Shown: positions 50,413 through 59,335 of the stretch, in pieces | How the letters are laid out: each line of letters starts with the position of its first letter | Numbering within the stretch: the stretch's first letter is position 1 | NCBI RefSeq assembly: GCF_014750685.1 | Contig: NZ_JAAXGE010000006.1 | Span: 405,990-469,989, forward strand | Reading direction: 5' to 3' | Source of the DNA: Bacteroides sp. GM023 | GTDB taxonomy: Bacteria > Bacteroidota > Bacteroidia > Bacteroidales > Bacteroidaceae | Length of the DNA: 64,000 nucleotides | Notes under the pieces: model-generated | The model's input: the letters and a program-made list of their open reading frames with translations, nothing else | What the model was told of the DNA's origin: nothing | Databases searched by the model: none | Program-made: the position numbers and the translations under genes

Positions 50413-52593
50413 TTAATTAGCCATTTCAGAGATGAACTTGATACGTACCAAGCGAACTTCTTCTTCCGTGAAGTCGTCGCCCAATTCATCAAGCGCATCG
50501 TCAATCTTATCTGTAGTAGATTCCTTGAAATAATCGTAGATATCGAGCATATGGTCTTCGTCCATGATTTCTTCCAGGAAATAATCGATATTCAGTTTCG
50601 TTCCCGAATAAACAATCGCTTCCACTTCGTCCAGCAATTCGCCGAACTCGATTCCTTTGGAAAGAGCGATATCGTCCAATGCCACCTTGCGGTCAATAGC
50701 CTGAATGATAGCCACCTTCATCTTCGACTTATTGGCAACGGTACGTACGCGCAAGTCTTCAGGGCGCTCTATCTCATTCTCTTCGCAGTGGCGCTTAATC
50801 AGTTTACAGAACTCTTCGCCGTAGCGTTTTGCTTTTCCGGCACCTACGCCGGGGATATTTTGCAGTTCATCCAGTGTCACCGGATAAATAGTAGCCATCG
50901 CTTCCAAAGACGGATCCTGGAAAATTACATAAGGCGGAACTTCCAGTTTCTTCGAGAGCTTCTTCCGCAAGTCCTTCAACATTGAATAAAGAGCCGGGTC
51001 TACCGCACAAGAGCCACCGCCGCGTGCTGGTACTTCTTCTTCTGTCTCTTCAAAGTCATTGTCTTCGGTAATCTTGAATGATTTCGGCTTCTTCAGGAAC
51101 TTGTGTCCTTCTTCCGTCACTTTCAGTAGTCCGTAGTGTTCCACATCTTTGCTCAAGTAACCCGCTATCAGAGCCTGACGAATCACAGCATTCCACGTCT
51201 TGTCTTCTTCGCCCATACCTGAGCCGAAAACTTCGAGGTCTTCATGCAAATGAGCCTGTACTTCTGAAGTTTCTTTACCTTGTAGTATGTCTATTATATA
51301 ATCTGCTTTAAAATTTTCTTTCACCGCGATTATCGCTTCAATCACGGCACACAATAATTCTTGAGCCTCCACTTGTTTTTTAGGGTTTAAACAGTTGTCA
51401 CAATTTCCACAATTTTCTTCCGTGTATTCTTCACCGAAATAATGTAGCAACGTCTTGCGCCGGCATACGGAAGATTCGGCATAAGCAGCGGTTTCCAACA
51501 GAAGCTGCTTGCCAATTTCCTGTTCTGCCACAGGTTTTCCCTGCATGAACTTCTCGAGCTTCTGCAGGTCTTTGTTTGTATAAAAGGTTATGCACTGACC
51601 TTCACCGCCGTCTCGTCCGGCGCGTCCTGTCTCCTGGTAATATCCTTCCAAACTCTTCGGAATATCGTAGTGAATCACAAACCGCACGTCGGGCTTGTCT
51701 ATTCCCATACCGAAAGCGATAGTAGCCACAATGACGTCCACCTTTTCCATCAGGAAGTCATCCTGATTCTTCGTCCTCGTCAACGAATCCATTCCCGCAT
51801 GATACGGGCGTGCATTTACACCATTCGCCTGAAGGATTTGAGCAAGTTCTTCCACTCTTTTCCGGCTCAGGCAATAGATGATGCCCGATTTCTCCGGATT
51901 GTTCTTGATAAACTTGATTATATCCCGGTCAATATTGGCTGTCTTCGCGCGTACTTCATAATATAGGTTCGGGCGGTTGAACGAGGATTTGAACACTTGG
52001 GCGTCTACCATTCCCAGATTCTTCTGGATATCATGCTGTACCTTTGGCGTTGCCGTCGCAGTAAGTGCGATCAGCGGTGCCTTTCCTATTTCATTGATAA
52101 TAGGCCGGATCCGGCGGTATTCGGGCCGGAAGTCGTGTCCCCATTCAGAAATACAGTGAGCTTCATCTACCGCGTAGAACGAAATCTTCACTGAGCGCAA
52201 AAATTCTACGTTTTCTTCCTTCGTCAGAGACTCCGGTGCCACATATAGCAATTTTGTCTTTCCGGCAAGGATATCCGATTTCACTTGGTCTATCGCACCT
52301 TTATTCAATGAAGAATTGATAAAATGGGCAATGCCATCTTCTTCACTGAAATTACGCATGGCATCCACCTGATTCTTCATCAACGCAATAAGCGGAGAAA
52401 TTACAATAGCCGTACCTTCCATCAAGAGTGAAGGTAACTGATAGCATAAAGATTTCCCGCCACCGGTAGGCATCAGCACAAAGGTATCTTTACCACTGAG
52501 CAAATTCTGAATGATTGTCTCCTGGGTTCCTTTGAACTTATTAAATCCGAAATACTTCTTCAGTTCATTTGTTAAATTAATCTTCCCTGCCAT
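50413..52593 (-). CDS. recQ: ATP-dependent DNA helicase RecQ
   Basis: 726 aa. SF2 helicase with LMPTGGGKSLCYQLP (motif I), VDEAHCISEWGHDFR (motif II, RecQ-specific), ALTATATPKV (III) and QETGRAGRDG (VI). The RQC region has the zinc-binding cysteines (SVCRRKTLL, ENCGNCDNC) and the HRDC domain follows (~residues 530-610; YPVTLDELQNIPGVGAGKA). About 110 acidic residues extend the C-terminus. It unwinds DNA in recombination and repair. The promoter is at 52664-52693. Confidence 0.96.
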   Translation of the reverse strand: MAGKINLTNELKKYFGFNKFKGTQETIIQNLLSGKDTFVLMPTGGGKSLCYQLPSLLMEGTAIVISPLIALMKNQVDAMRNFSEEDGIAHFINSSLNKGAIDQVKSDILAGKTKLLYVAPESLTKEENVEFLRSVKISFYAVDEAHCISEWGHDFRPEYRRIRPIINEIGKAPLIALTATATPKVQHDIQKNLGMVDAQVFKSSFNRPNLYYEVRAKTANIDRDIIKFIKNNPEKSGIIYCLSRKRVEELAQILQANGVNARPYHAGMDSLTRTKNQDDFLMEKVDVIVATIAFGMGIDKPDVRFVIHYDIPKSLEGYYQETGRAGRDGGEGQCITFYTNKDLQKLEKFMQGKPVAEQEIGKQLLLETAAYAESSVCRRKTLLHYFGEEYTEENCGNCDNCLNPKKQVEAQELLCAVIEAIIAVKENFKADYIIDILQGKETSEVQAHLHEDLEVFGSGMGEEDKTWNAVIRQALIAGYLSKDVEHYGLLKVTEEGHKFLKKPKSFKITEDNDFEETEEEVPARGGGSCAVDPALYSMLKDLRKKLSKKLEVPPYVIFQDPSLEAMATIYPVTLDELQNIPGVGAGKAKRYGEEFCKLIKRHCEENEIERPEDLRVRTVANKSKMKVAIIQAIDRKVALDDIALSKGIEFGELLDEVEAIVYSGTKLNIDYFLEEIMDEDHMLDIYDYFKESTTDKIDDALDELGDDFTEEEVRLVRIKFISEMAN

Positions 52594-52663
52594 CTTAACT
52601 TAGGTTGTTTTATTCAGTTCATGGTTTAACTTTAAGTAAGCCCTCTTTTTCAAGAGAGCCAAA

Positions 52664-52693
52664 CAAAGTTATAAACAACTTCGTAATTACCAA
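52664..52693 (-). promoter_or_regulatory. recQ promoter
   Basis: Minus strand: TAACTTTG (52664-52671) and TTG (52691-52693) with a 19 bp spacer. Confidence 0.6.
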
Positions 52694-52761
52694 GCAAAAT
52701 GTGACTAATATTTTCAAGAAAATACAGTAACAATCATTTTTAGTCGCCTTACGCTTTGATT

Positions 52762-54006
52762 TTAAGCGGTTTGTAGTCGTGCCATGTTCGCTTTTTCCAG
52801 TTGATGTTTCGCATAATCCAGCGTCACCTCATACTCTTTTTTACTCTCCGAGGGGATTTCAAACATGACATCCATCATGATTGTTTCCACAATAGAGCGC
52901 AATCCACGGGCACCGAGCTTGTATTCCACCGCCTTGTCTACGATGTACTCGAAGACAGAATCCTGGAATGTCAGCTTGATGTTATCCATTTCAAACAGTT
53001 TGATATACTGCTTGATGATAGAGTTTTTCGGTTCGGTAAGGATAGCACGGAGCGCTTCACGATCCAGCGGATTGAGGTAAGTCAGCACCGGAAGACGTCC
53101 GATAATTTCGGGAATCAGTCCGAATGACTTCAAATCCTGGGGAGCAATGTACTGCATCATGTTATTCTTATCTACCGTCGCTGTTTTCTGCGAAGCCGTA
53201 TAACCTACGACGTGGGTATTCAACCGTTGTGCGATTTTCTTCTCGATGCCGTCGAAAGCACCGCCACAAATAAAGAGGATATTCTTGGTATTCACCGGAA
53301 TCATCTTTTGGTCGGGGTGCTTGCGTCCGCCCTGGGGAGGAACATTCACCACGGAACCTTCGAGCAATTTCAGCAATCCCTGTTGCACACCTTCACCGCT
53401 CACGTCGCGAGTGATGGAAGGATTATCACCTTTACGGGCAATCTTGTCGATTTCGTCGATAAACACAATACCCTGTTCTGCTTCCGCCACGTTATAATCG
53501 GCTACCTGAAGCAGTCGGGTAAGAATACTTTCAATATCTTCGCCCACATAACCGGCTTCCGTCAACACCGTAGCGTCTACAATCGTAAACGGTACGTGCA
53601 ATAACTTGGCAATAGTACGCGCCAGCAATGTCTTTCCCGTTCCGGTGCTACCTACCATAATGATATTAGACTTTTCAATCTCCACATCATCACTGTTGTC
53701 TTTTTGCAACAAGCGTTTATAATGGTTGTAGACCGATACGGAAAGGAAGCGTTTCGCGTCATCCTGTCCGATAACATACTGGTCGATGAATTTCTTGATT
53801 TCTACCGGTTTGGGCAGTTCTTTTAAATTGAGTTTGGTAGCTTCGCCGCTTTTCTTGCCCTCGCCCAGTGCTTCCTGAGTAATCTCATAAGCCTGGGTAG
53901 CGCAACTGTCGCAGATGTAGCCGTTCATTCCCGTAATCAGGAATCCGACTTCATTCTCCGGCCTGCCGCAGAAGCTACACTTTTTCTTTGTTCTTGAATC
54001 AGCCAT
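52762..54006 (-). CDS. clpX: ATP-dependent Clp protease ATP-binding subunit ClpX
   Basis: 414 aa. The N-terminal zinc-binding domain has four cysteines (CSFCGRPENEV, ICDSC). The AAA+ core has Walker A GSTGTGKT (~residue 118), Walker B FIDEIDKI and the sensor region. It unfolds tagged proteins and feeds them to ClpP. It begins 2 bp after the clpP stop, the usual clpP-clpX operon. Confidence 0.97.
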   Translation of the reverse strand: MADSRTKKKCSFCGRPENEVGFLITGMNGYICDSCATQAYEITQEALGEGKKSGEATKLNLKELPKPVEIKKFIDQYVIGQDDAKRFLSVSVYNHYKRLLQKDNSDDVEIEKSNIIMVGSTGTGKTLLARTIAKLLHVPFTIVDATVLTEAGYVGEDIESILTRLLQVADYNVAEAEQGIVFIDEIDKIARKGDNPSITRDVSGEGVQQGLLKLLEGSVVNVPPQGGRKHPDQKMIPVNTKNILFICGGAFDGIEKKIAQRLNTHVVGYTASQKTATVDKNNMMQYIAPQDLKSFGLIPEIIGRLPVLTYLNPLDREALRAILTEPKNSIIKQYIKLFEMDNIKLTFQDSVFEYIVDKAVEYKLGARGLRSIVETIMMDVMFEIPSESKKEYEVTLDYAKHQLEKANMARLQTA

Positions 54007-54008
54007 TT

Positions 54009-54671
54009 TTATTTCTTAATCAATACCTCATCAATCATACCGTATTCCTTCGCTTCCTGCGCTGTCATCCAGTAGTCGCGGTCTGAATCCGCCCATACCT
54101 TATCAAAGTCAGTATGCGAGTGGTCGGCGATGATTGTATAAAGTTCTTTCTTCAATTTCTGAATCTCACGAGCCGTGATTTCAATGTCCGAAGCCTGTCC
54201 CTGCGCACCGCCCATCGGTTGGTGAATCATCACGCGTGAGTGGGGCAACGCAGAACGTTTGCCTTCGGCACCGGCTACCAGCAATACAGCCGCCATCGAA
54301 GCTGCCATACCTGTACAGATGGTAGCAACATCACTGGAGATAAACTGCATCGTGTCGTAAATGCCCAGTCCGGCATATACACTTCCGCCCGGAGAGTTGA
54401 TATAAATAGAAATGTCCTTACCCGGATCCACAGAATCCAGATACAGCAACTGTGCCTGAAGCGTATTTGCCGTATAGTCATCTACCTGAGTACCCAGGAA
54501 AATGATGCGGTCCATCATCAAGCGTGAGAAAACGTCGAGTTGAGTAACGTTCAACTGTCTTTCTTCCAAAATATAGGGATTCAAATACCCGGCCTGCGAT
54601 TTAATCACATCATCCAATACCATGCCATTCATTCCTAAATGCTTGGTTGCGTATTTTCTAAAATCATCCAT
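54009..54671 (-). CDS. clpP: ATP-dependent Clp protease proteolytic subunit ClpP
   Basis: 220 aa from the ATG at 54671 (MDDFRKYATKHLG). A longer frame to 54743 adds residues unlike the family, and AGGAA lies 10 bp before the chosen start. The serine protease triad is visible: Ser in CTGMAASMAAV, His in SRVMIHQPMGG, and Asp in the C-terminal segment with DRDYWMTAQEAKEYG. It forms the tetradecamer partner of ClpX. It lies downstream of tig but is separated from it by a terminator. Confidence 0.95.
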   Translation of the reverse strand: MDDFRKYATKHLGMNGMVLDDVIKSQAGYLNPYILEERQLNVTQLDVFSRLMMDRIIFLGTQVDDYTANTLQAQLLYLDSVDPGKDISIYINSPGGSVYAGLGIYDTMQFISSDVATICTGMAASMAAVLLVAGAEGKRSALPHSRVMIHQPMGGAQGQASDIEITAREIQKLKKELYTIIADHSHTDFDKVWADSDRDYWMTAQEAKEYGMIDEVLIKK

Positions 54672-54745
54672 GTTAATTGTTCCTTTCTTAAAATTTAAAA
54701 TAAACGTAAGTACAAAGAAACGAAAAAGAATACAGAGACACAAAA

Positions 54746-54782
54746 AAACACAGAGTTATAATTTTATAAAAACTCTGTGTTT
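54746..54782 (-). terminator. Terminator between tig and clpP
   Basis: AAACACAGAGTT (54746-54757) pairs with AACTCTGTGTTT (54771-54782); T-rich on the minus-strand side. It may let only part of tig transcription reach clpPX. Confidence 0.8.
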
Positions 54783-54813
54783 CTGTGACTTTATATTCTA
54801 TTCAACCGAACGA

Positions 54814-56169
54814 TTATTCAAACATCTTATTGAATTCTTCGATAGAAACGTTCTTGTTTTCCAAAGTTACCTGTGCTTTCAGGGCAGCAGCCAACTTCAC
54901 TTCTACAACACGGCTCACCAAGTTGTTGATAGTTTCTTTCTTCTTCAACATCTCCTGTGCATAGTTGTCAAGCACATCTTCGGGAACAGACAGCATGCCG
55001 TATTGAGCAAACTGCGCCTTCGTTGTGTCTTTTGCCATCTTCAGAACATCTTCCTGTTCCACCTTGATGTCGTTGGATTCTACCAACTGTTCCTTAATCA
55101 GGTGCCAAGTCAGTTCTTCGATGCTCTTATCATAGTTTTCAGCTACATATTCTTCGCCCTTTTCTTCGTTATTCATCAACATGATGCGTTTCAGCAGTGC
55201 GTCAGAGAATTCCAACTTGCCTACTTTATCCATCACTACTTTACGAATATCGATCAAGAACTTATAATCGCTGTCGGCAACGAATCTTGCTGCAATATCT
55301 TCTTTGATTTTAGTGCGGAATTCTTCTTCAGTCTTCACTACACCTTCACCGAATGCCTGGTCGAACACTTCCTGAGTCAGTTCACCCGGAACAAAACGAG
55401 TAACTTCTTCTACCTGAAAGCTGAAATCAGACTTCACGTCTTTCGCGATTTCCTTGTCAATCTTCAACAAAGAACCCAGTTCAGCAGCGTTTCCGTCATA
55501 AGCAACGTTCGGGTTGAATACCAATACATCGTTCACCTTTGCATTAGCGAAGATAGCTTTCTGATCGTCGTTCTTCATATAAGAAGGCATCATTACCGCA
55601 CCTTCTACCTGAATACCGCCTTCTTTCGTGTTACCTTCTTCGTCCAACTGTGCCAACAGACCTTTCAGCATGTCGTTATCTTCGTAAGCATCTACTTTAT
55701 CATACTTGCCAGTGCGTTGAGTGTACATCTTCACCTGGTTGTCGATCATTTCTTCAGATACTTCGATTGAATAATAATCTACTTTATCCTTAGCGCTTAC
55801 TTCAGCCTTGAATTCAGGTGCCAAAGCGATGTCGAATACGAAATCGAATTCATCCATTGTATCGAAATCAATATTCTGTTGCTTTTCTTCGTTAGGCAAC
55901 GGCTCGCCCAACATATTCACCTTATTTTCTTTAATATAATTGTAAACAGCTTCTTGCAGTGCTTTATTCACTACTTCTGCAATAACAGACTTACCATACA
56001 TTTTTTTAATAAGGCTCGTCGGAACCATACCTTTACGGAATCCCGGGATTTGCGCCTTCTGACGGAGTGATTTCAACTCTTTGTCTACTTTCTCCTGATA
56101 ATCGGCTTTCTCAAGCTTCACAGTAAGCTCTGCGCTTACTTTGTCAATGTTTTGTAATGAAACGTTCAT
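54814..56169 (-). CDS. tig: Trigger factor
   Basis: 451 aa ribosome-associated chaperone. The N-terminal ribosome-binding domain is clear (LRQKAQIPGFRKGMVPTSLI, the GFRKG signature at ~residue 43). A FKBP-like PPIase region (~160-250) and a helical C-domain follow. The PPIase segment lacks several canonical residues, as in other Bacteroidetes. It precedes clpP and clpX, a conserved order. Confidence 0.92.
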   Translation of the reverse strand: MNVSLQNIDKVSAELTVKLEKADYQEKVDKELKSLRQKAQIPGFRKGMVPTSLIKKMYGKSVIAEVVNKALQEAVYNYIKENKVNMLGEPLPNEEKQQNIDFDTMDEFDFVFDIALAPEFKAEVSAKDKVDYYSIEVSEEMIDNQVKMYTQRTGKYDKVDAYEDNDMLKGLLAQLDEEGNTKEGGIQVEGAVMMPSYMKNDDQKAIFANAKVNDVLVFNPNVAYDGNAAELGSLLKIDKEIAKDVKSDFSFQVEEVTRFVPGELTQEVFDQAFGEGVVKTEEEFRTKIKEDIAARFVADSDYKFLIDIRKVVMDKVGKLEFSDALLKRIMLMNNEEKGEEYVAENYDKSIEELTWHLIKEQLVESNDIKVEQEDVLKMAKDTTKAQFAQYGMLSVPEDVLDNYAQEMLKKKETINNLVSRVVEVKLAAALKAQVTLENKNVSIEEFNKMFE

Positions 56170-56221
56170 TCTGACAATTATTTATTTGATTTATACTTTG
56201 TTCTATACTCAAACGAGGGTG

Positions 56222-56252
56222 CAAAATTAGTGCTAATCTTTTAAATTTCAAA
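56222..56252 (-). promoter_or_regulatory. tig promoter
   Basis: Minus strand: TAATTTTG (56222-56229) and TTTG (56249-56252) with a 19 bp spacer. The rest of 56253-56480 is AT-rich, with no gene seen. Confidence 0.65.
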
Positions 56253-56481
56253 AGACATTGCAGATTTATTTCGTATCTATTTAGAATACATAACTAACAA
56301 ATCGCTGATAAACAATACTTCATTGTAACAATCGCTCTCTTTTTTTACAATTTTCTACAAATAAAATCTTCAAAAAGATGGTCAATCCAAAAATTATTCT
56401 TTTCTTTGCTGCGGATTGATGGACCATTAGTTTCTCGATTTGATTACAAGGTTTTTACTTCCGTTCTAAAAACGCTTTTGT

Positions 56482-56534
56482 AAACTCTCTGTCGTTTTAA
56501 TCCTTTTATTAGTAACCATCTATCCAGAGAGTTT
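56482..56534 (+). promoter_or_regulatory. Inverted repeat in the leader of the RRM gene
   Basis: AAACTCTCTG (56482-56491) pairs with CAGAGAGTTT (56525-56534), a 10 bp perfect stem with a 33 nt U-rich loop, 32 bp before the ATG. It could be a target for autoregulation by the RNA-binding protein or a cold-responsive leader. The role is inferred from position. Confidence 0.45.
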
Positions 56535-56566
56535 TATTCATTTATTTATTTTTTATCATTTTCATT

Positions 56567-56812
56567 ATGAACATTTATGTTGGAAACCTTAACTACCGTG
56601 TTAAGGAAGGAGATCTGCAACAAGTGATGGAAGATTACGGCGCAGTATCATCAGTTAAAGTTGTTATGGACCGTGAAACCGGCAAATCAAAAGGATTCGC
56701 TTTCATCGAAATGGAAGACGATGCTGCAGCTGCCAAAGCTATCGCAGAATTGAACGGTGCTGAGTACATGGGCCGCACTATGGTAGTTAAAGAAGCTAGA
56801 CCTAGAGCTTAA
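56567..56812 (+). CDS. Small RRM RNA-binding protein
   Basis: 81 aa, a single RNA recognition motif. RNP2 is IYVGNLNY (residues 3-10) and RNP1 is KGFAFIEM (~43-50). It has almost no tail (ends KEARPRA). These abundant Bacteroides proteins bind single-stranded RNA and affect mRNA fate broadly. It is monocistronic with its own terminator. Confidence 0.93.
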   Translation: MNIYVGNLNYRVKEGDLQQVMEDYGAVSSVKVVMDRETGKSKGFAFIEMEDDAAAAKAIAELNGAEYMGRTMVVKEARPRA

Positions 56813-56844
56813 TTGCCGACGCTACATAGCTAAGAAAAAAAAGA

Positions 56845-56875
56845 AACTTCTGCCACCTGATGACAGAAGTTTTTT
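56845..56875 (+). terminator. Terminator of the RRM gene
   Basis: AAACTTCTG pairs with CAGAAGTTT, followed by eight T. Confidence 0.85.
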
Positions 56876-56920
56876 TTATTGTCCTATTTTAAGCTCCTAC
56901 TTCTTTTAAGTCCCTACTTC

Positions 56921-57691
56921 TTAGCCTTCCATGCTTTGCACTTCGAGGTCTTTCACCTTGCGAAGCAAGTCCGAAGCAAAGATAAAGTTGTTCAGGCGTT
57001 CGTTGGTAGAAGTGAAGATATCGTCTTTCGTTCCTTCCCACTCTTTATGTCCCTCATAAATATAAATCACCTTTTCGCCGATTCCCAATACCGAGTTCAT
57101 ATCATGCGTATTGATAATCGTAGTCATATTATATTCCCGGGTAATATCGTGAATCAAATCATCAATCACCAATGAAGTCTTTGGGTCCAGTCCCGAGTTC
57201 GGCTCGTCGCAAAACAGGTATTGCGGATTCAGCGAAATAGCGCGCGCGATAGCTACACGCTTCTGCATACCTCCACTGATTTCTCCGGGAAACTTATCTT
57301 TCGCTTCAGTCAGATTGACACGCTCCAGGCAGAACATGGCACGTTTAGTGCGCTCGCGCAATGTATCATTGCTGAACATATTCAAAGGAAACATCACATT
57401 GTCCAGCACCGACATGGAGTCGAAAAGAGCGGCACTCTGGAAAATCATTCCCATTTCCTTGCGGAGCATCTTCTTCTCCTTCTTCCCCATCATCACGAGA
57501 TTTCGTCCGTCATACAAGACCTCACCTTTCTCGGGAGTAAGCAACCCTACGATACATTTCATCAGCACCGTTTTACCGGAACCACTCTGACCGATAATCA
57601 GGTTTGTCTTTCCATTCTCAAAGGTCGCATTGATATCGTCCAACACCGTCTTATCGTCAAACGATTTATAAAGTCCCTTAACATCAATCAT
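56921..57691 (-). CDS. MlaF-type ABC transporter ATP-binding protein
   Basis: 256 aa. Walker A GQSGSGKTVLM (~residue 34), signature EISGGMQKRVAIARA (~137), Walker B YLFCDEPNSGLDP, and the H-loop NTHDMNS. The GMQKR signature is typical of the Mla/Ttg2A subfamily, which moves phospholipids between membranes. Its start overlaps the permease stop by 4 bp (ATGA), so the two are coupled. No MlaD gene is adjacent in the window. Confidence 0.88.
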   Translation of the reverse strand: MIDVKGLYKSFDDKTVLDDINATFENGKTNLIIGQSGSGKTVLMKCIVGLLTPEKGEVLYDGRNLVMMGKKEKKMLRKEMGMIFQSAALFDSMSVLDNVMFPLNMFSNDTLRERTKRAMFCLERVNLTEAKDKFPGEISGGMQKRVAIARAISLNPQYLFCDEPNSGLDPKTSLVIDDLIHDITREYNMTTIINTHDMNSVLGIGEKVIYIYEGHKEWEGTKDDIFTSTNERLNNFIFASDLLRKVKDLEVQSMEG

Positions 57692-58431
57692 CCCATCAAA
57701 AGTTTAGTTATTATCAAATCCGCAAACAGAATCAAGACGCTGCTCGATACTACGGAATCCGTAGAAGCCTTTCCCACAGCAATCGAACCACCTTCCACCG
57801 TATATCCGAAGAAAGCGGACACACTTGCAATAATAAAGGCGAAGAAGAGAGATTTGATGATACCTGCCCATATAAACCATTCATTAAACATATACTGCAA
57901 ACCATATTCGAGGTCGACAGCATTCATCACTCCGGCAAACCAGCAGGTACAAAAGGCCCCTATGATACCGGCGAAGATACTGAATGTCACCAATATAGGA
58001 ATAACGGTCACCATAGCCGAAATCTTAGGCAGAATCAGATAGTTGGCGGAATTGACACCCATAATCTCGAGTGCGTCAATCTGTTGCGTCACGCGCATTG
58101 TTCCCAACTCCGAAGCAATGTTCGACCCTACTTTACCCGCAAGAATCAGGCACATGATGGAAGAAGAAAACTCCAGCAACATAATTTCACGGGTCACGTA
58201 TCCTACCGTCCAGCGGGGCATCCACGGACTTTCGATATTCAACTTAATCTGAATGGTAATCACCGCGCCGATGAAAAACGAAATCAACAGCACGATTCCG
58301 ATGGAGTTCACGCCTAGCTGCTCCAACTCGTTAAGGTATTGCCGGAAAAACATACGCATACGTTCAGGACGGGAAAAAGTCCGTCCCATCAGCATGAAAT
58401 ATCTTCCGACGGTTCTCAATGCTTTTATCAT
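57688..58431 (-). CDS. MlaE-type ABC transporter permease
   Basis: 247 aa with five to six membrane helices. The MlaE family segments are visible: IGIVLLISFFIGAVITIQ, then LGTMRVTQQIDALEIMGVN, the conserved cytoplasmic coupling helix, and NYLILPKI. It forms the inner-membrane part of a phospholipid transporter with the downstream ATPase. It is transcribed divergently from lptB. Confidence 0.88.
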   Translation of the reverse strand: MIKALRTVGRYFMLMGRTFSRPERMRMFFRQYLNELEQLGVNSIGIVLLISFFIGAVITIQIKLNIESPWMPRWTVGYVTREIMLLEFSSSIMCLILAGKVGSNIASELGTMRVTQQIDALEIMGVNSANYLILPKISAMVTVIPILVTFSIFAGIIGAFCTCWFAGVMNAVDLEYGLQYMFNEWFIWAGIIKSLFFAFIIASVSAFFGYTVEGGSIAVGKASTDSVVSSSVLILFADLIITKLLMG

Positions 58432-58450
58432 AACTCACACTATTTGTCTG

Positions 58451-58488
58451 CAAATGTACATTATTTCGGCTTATTTTTACTACATTTG
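58451..58488. promoter_or_regulatory. Divergent promoters of the mlaEF-like operon and lptB
   Basis: TACATTTG on the minus strand (58451-58458) faces the permease gene, and TACATTTG on the plus strand (58481-58488) faces lptB. Both are exact TAnnTTTG boxes about 20 bp from their start codons and 22 bp from each other, so the two promoters share sequence. Confidence 0.65.
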
Positions 58489-58506
58489 CCGCAAAATAAC
58501 TAGAAT

Positions 58507-59268
58507 ATGGAAGAAAGCAAGATGGTGCTCCGCACGGAAGACCTGGTGAAAAAGTACGGTAAACGAACCGTTGTAAGCCACGTTTCCATCAATGTGAAGC
58601 AAGGTGAGATTGTGGGTTTGCTGGGTCCGAACGGTGCCGGCAAGACGACTTCATTCTATATGACCGTAGGATTGATTACCCCGAATGAAGGGCGCATCTT
58701 CCTCGACGACCTGGAGATTACCAAATATCCGGTTTATAAACGGGCGCAAACGGGAATCGGCTACCTTGCCCAGGAAGCATCCGTATTCCGCCAGATGAGC
58801 GTGGAAGACAATATTGCCGCTGTGCTCGAAATGACTAACAAGTCCAAAGAATATCAAAAGGATAAACTCGAAAGCCTGATAGCGGAATTCCGCCTGCAAA
58901 AGGTACGCAAGAACAACGGTAACCAGTTGTCCGGTGGTGAGCGCCGCCGTACGGAGATTGCACGCTGCCTTGCCATCGACCCGAAATTCATCATGCTCGA
59001 CGAACCTTTCGCCGGTGTCGACCCGATTGCCGTAGAAGATATTCAGCAAATCGTGTGGAAACTGAAAGATAAGAATATCGGCATCCTGATTACCGACCAC
59101 AACGTACAGGAAACGCTTAGTATCACCGACCGCGCCTATCTGCTTTTCGAAGGAAAGATTCTTTTCCAGGGTACGCCCGAAGAATTGTCCGAGAATCAGA
59201 TTGTACGCGAAAAGTATCTGAGTAACAGTTTCGTACTACGCCGCAAGGATTTCCAGTTGGAGAAATAA
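58507..59268 (+). CDS. lptB: LPS export ABC transporter ATP-binding protein
   Basis: 253 aa. Walker A LLGPNGAGKTTSFYM, Q-loop YLAQEASVFRQMSVEDNI, signature NQLSGGERRRTEIARCLA, Walker B FIMLDEPFAGVDPIAVED and the H-loop ITDHNVQETL. The Q-loop and D-loop sequences are those of LptB, which powers extraction of LPS from the inner membrane with LptFG. Confidence 0.94.
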   Translation: MEESKMVLRTEDLVKKYGKRTVVSHVSINVKQGEIVGLLGPNGAGKTTSFYMTVGLITPNEGRIFLDDLEITKYPVYKRAQTGIGYLAQEASVFRQMSVEDNIAAVLEMTNKSKEYQKDKLESLIAEFRLQKVRKNNGNQLSGGERRRTEIARCLAIDPKFIMLDEPFAGVDPIAVEDIQQIVWKLKDKNIGILITDHNVQETLSITDRAYLLFEGKILFQGTPEELSENQIVREKYLSNSFVLRRKDFQLEK

Positions 59269-59283
59269 AAACTACTCGATAAT

Positions 59284-59318
59284 AAAAACGCCCGGAAGCA
59301 TTACGTTTCCGGGCGTTT
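59284..59318. terminator. Bidirectional terminator between lptB and der
   Basis: AAAACGCCCGGAA pairs with TTCCGGGCGTTTT around a loop near 59300. It lies between convergent genes, with A and T runs on both sides. Confidence 0.88.
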
Positions 59319-59335
59319 TTTATTGGAGATATATC

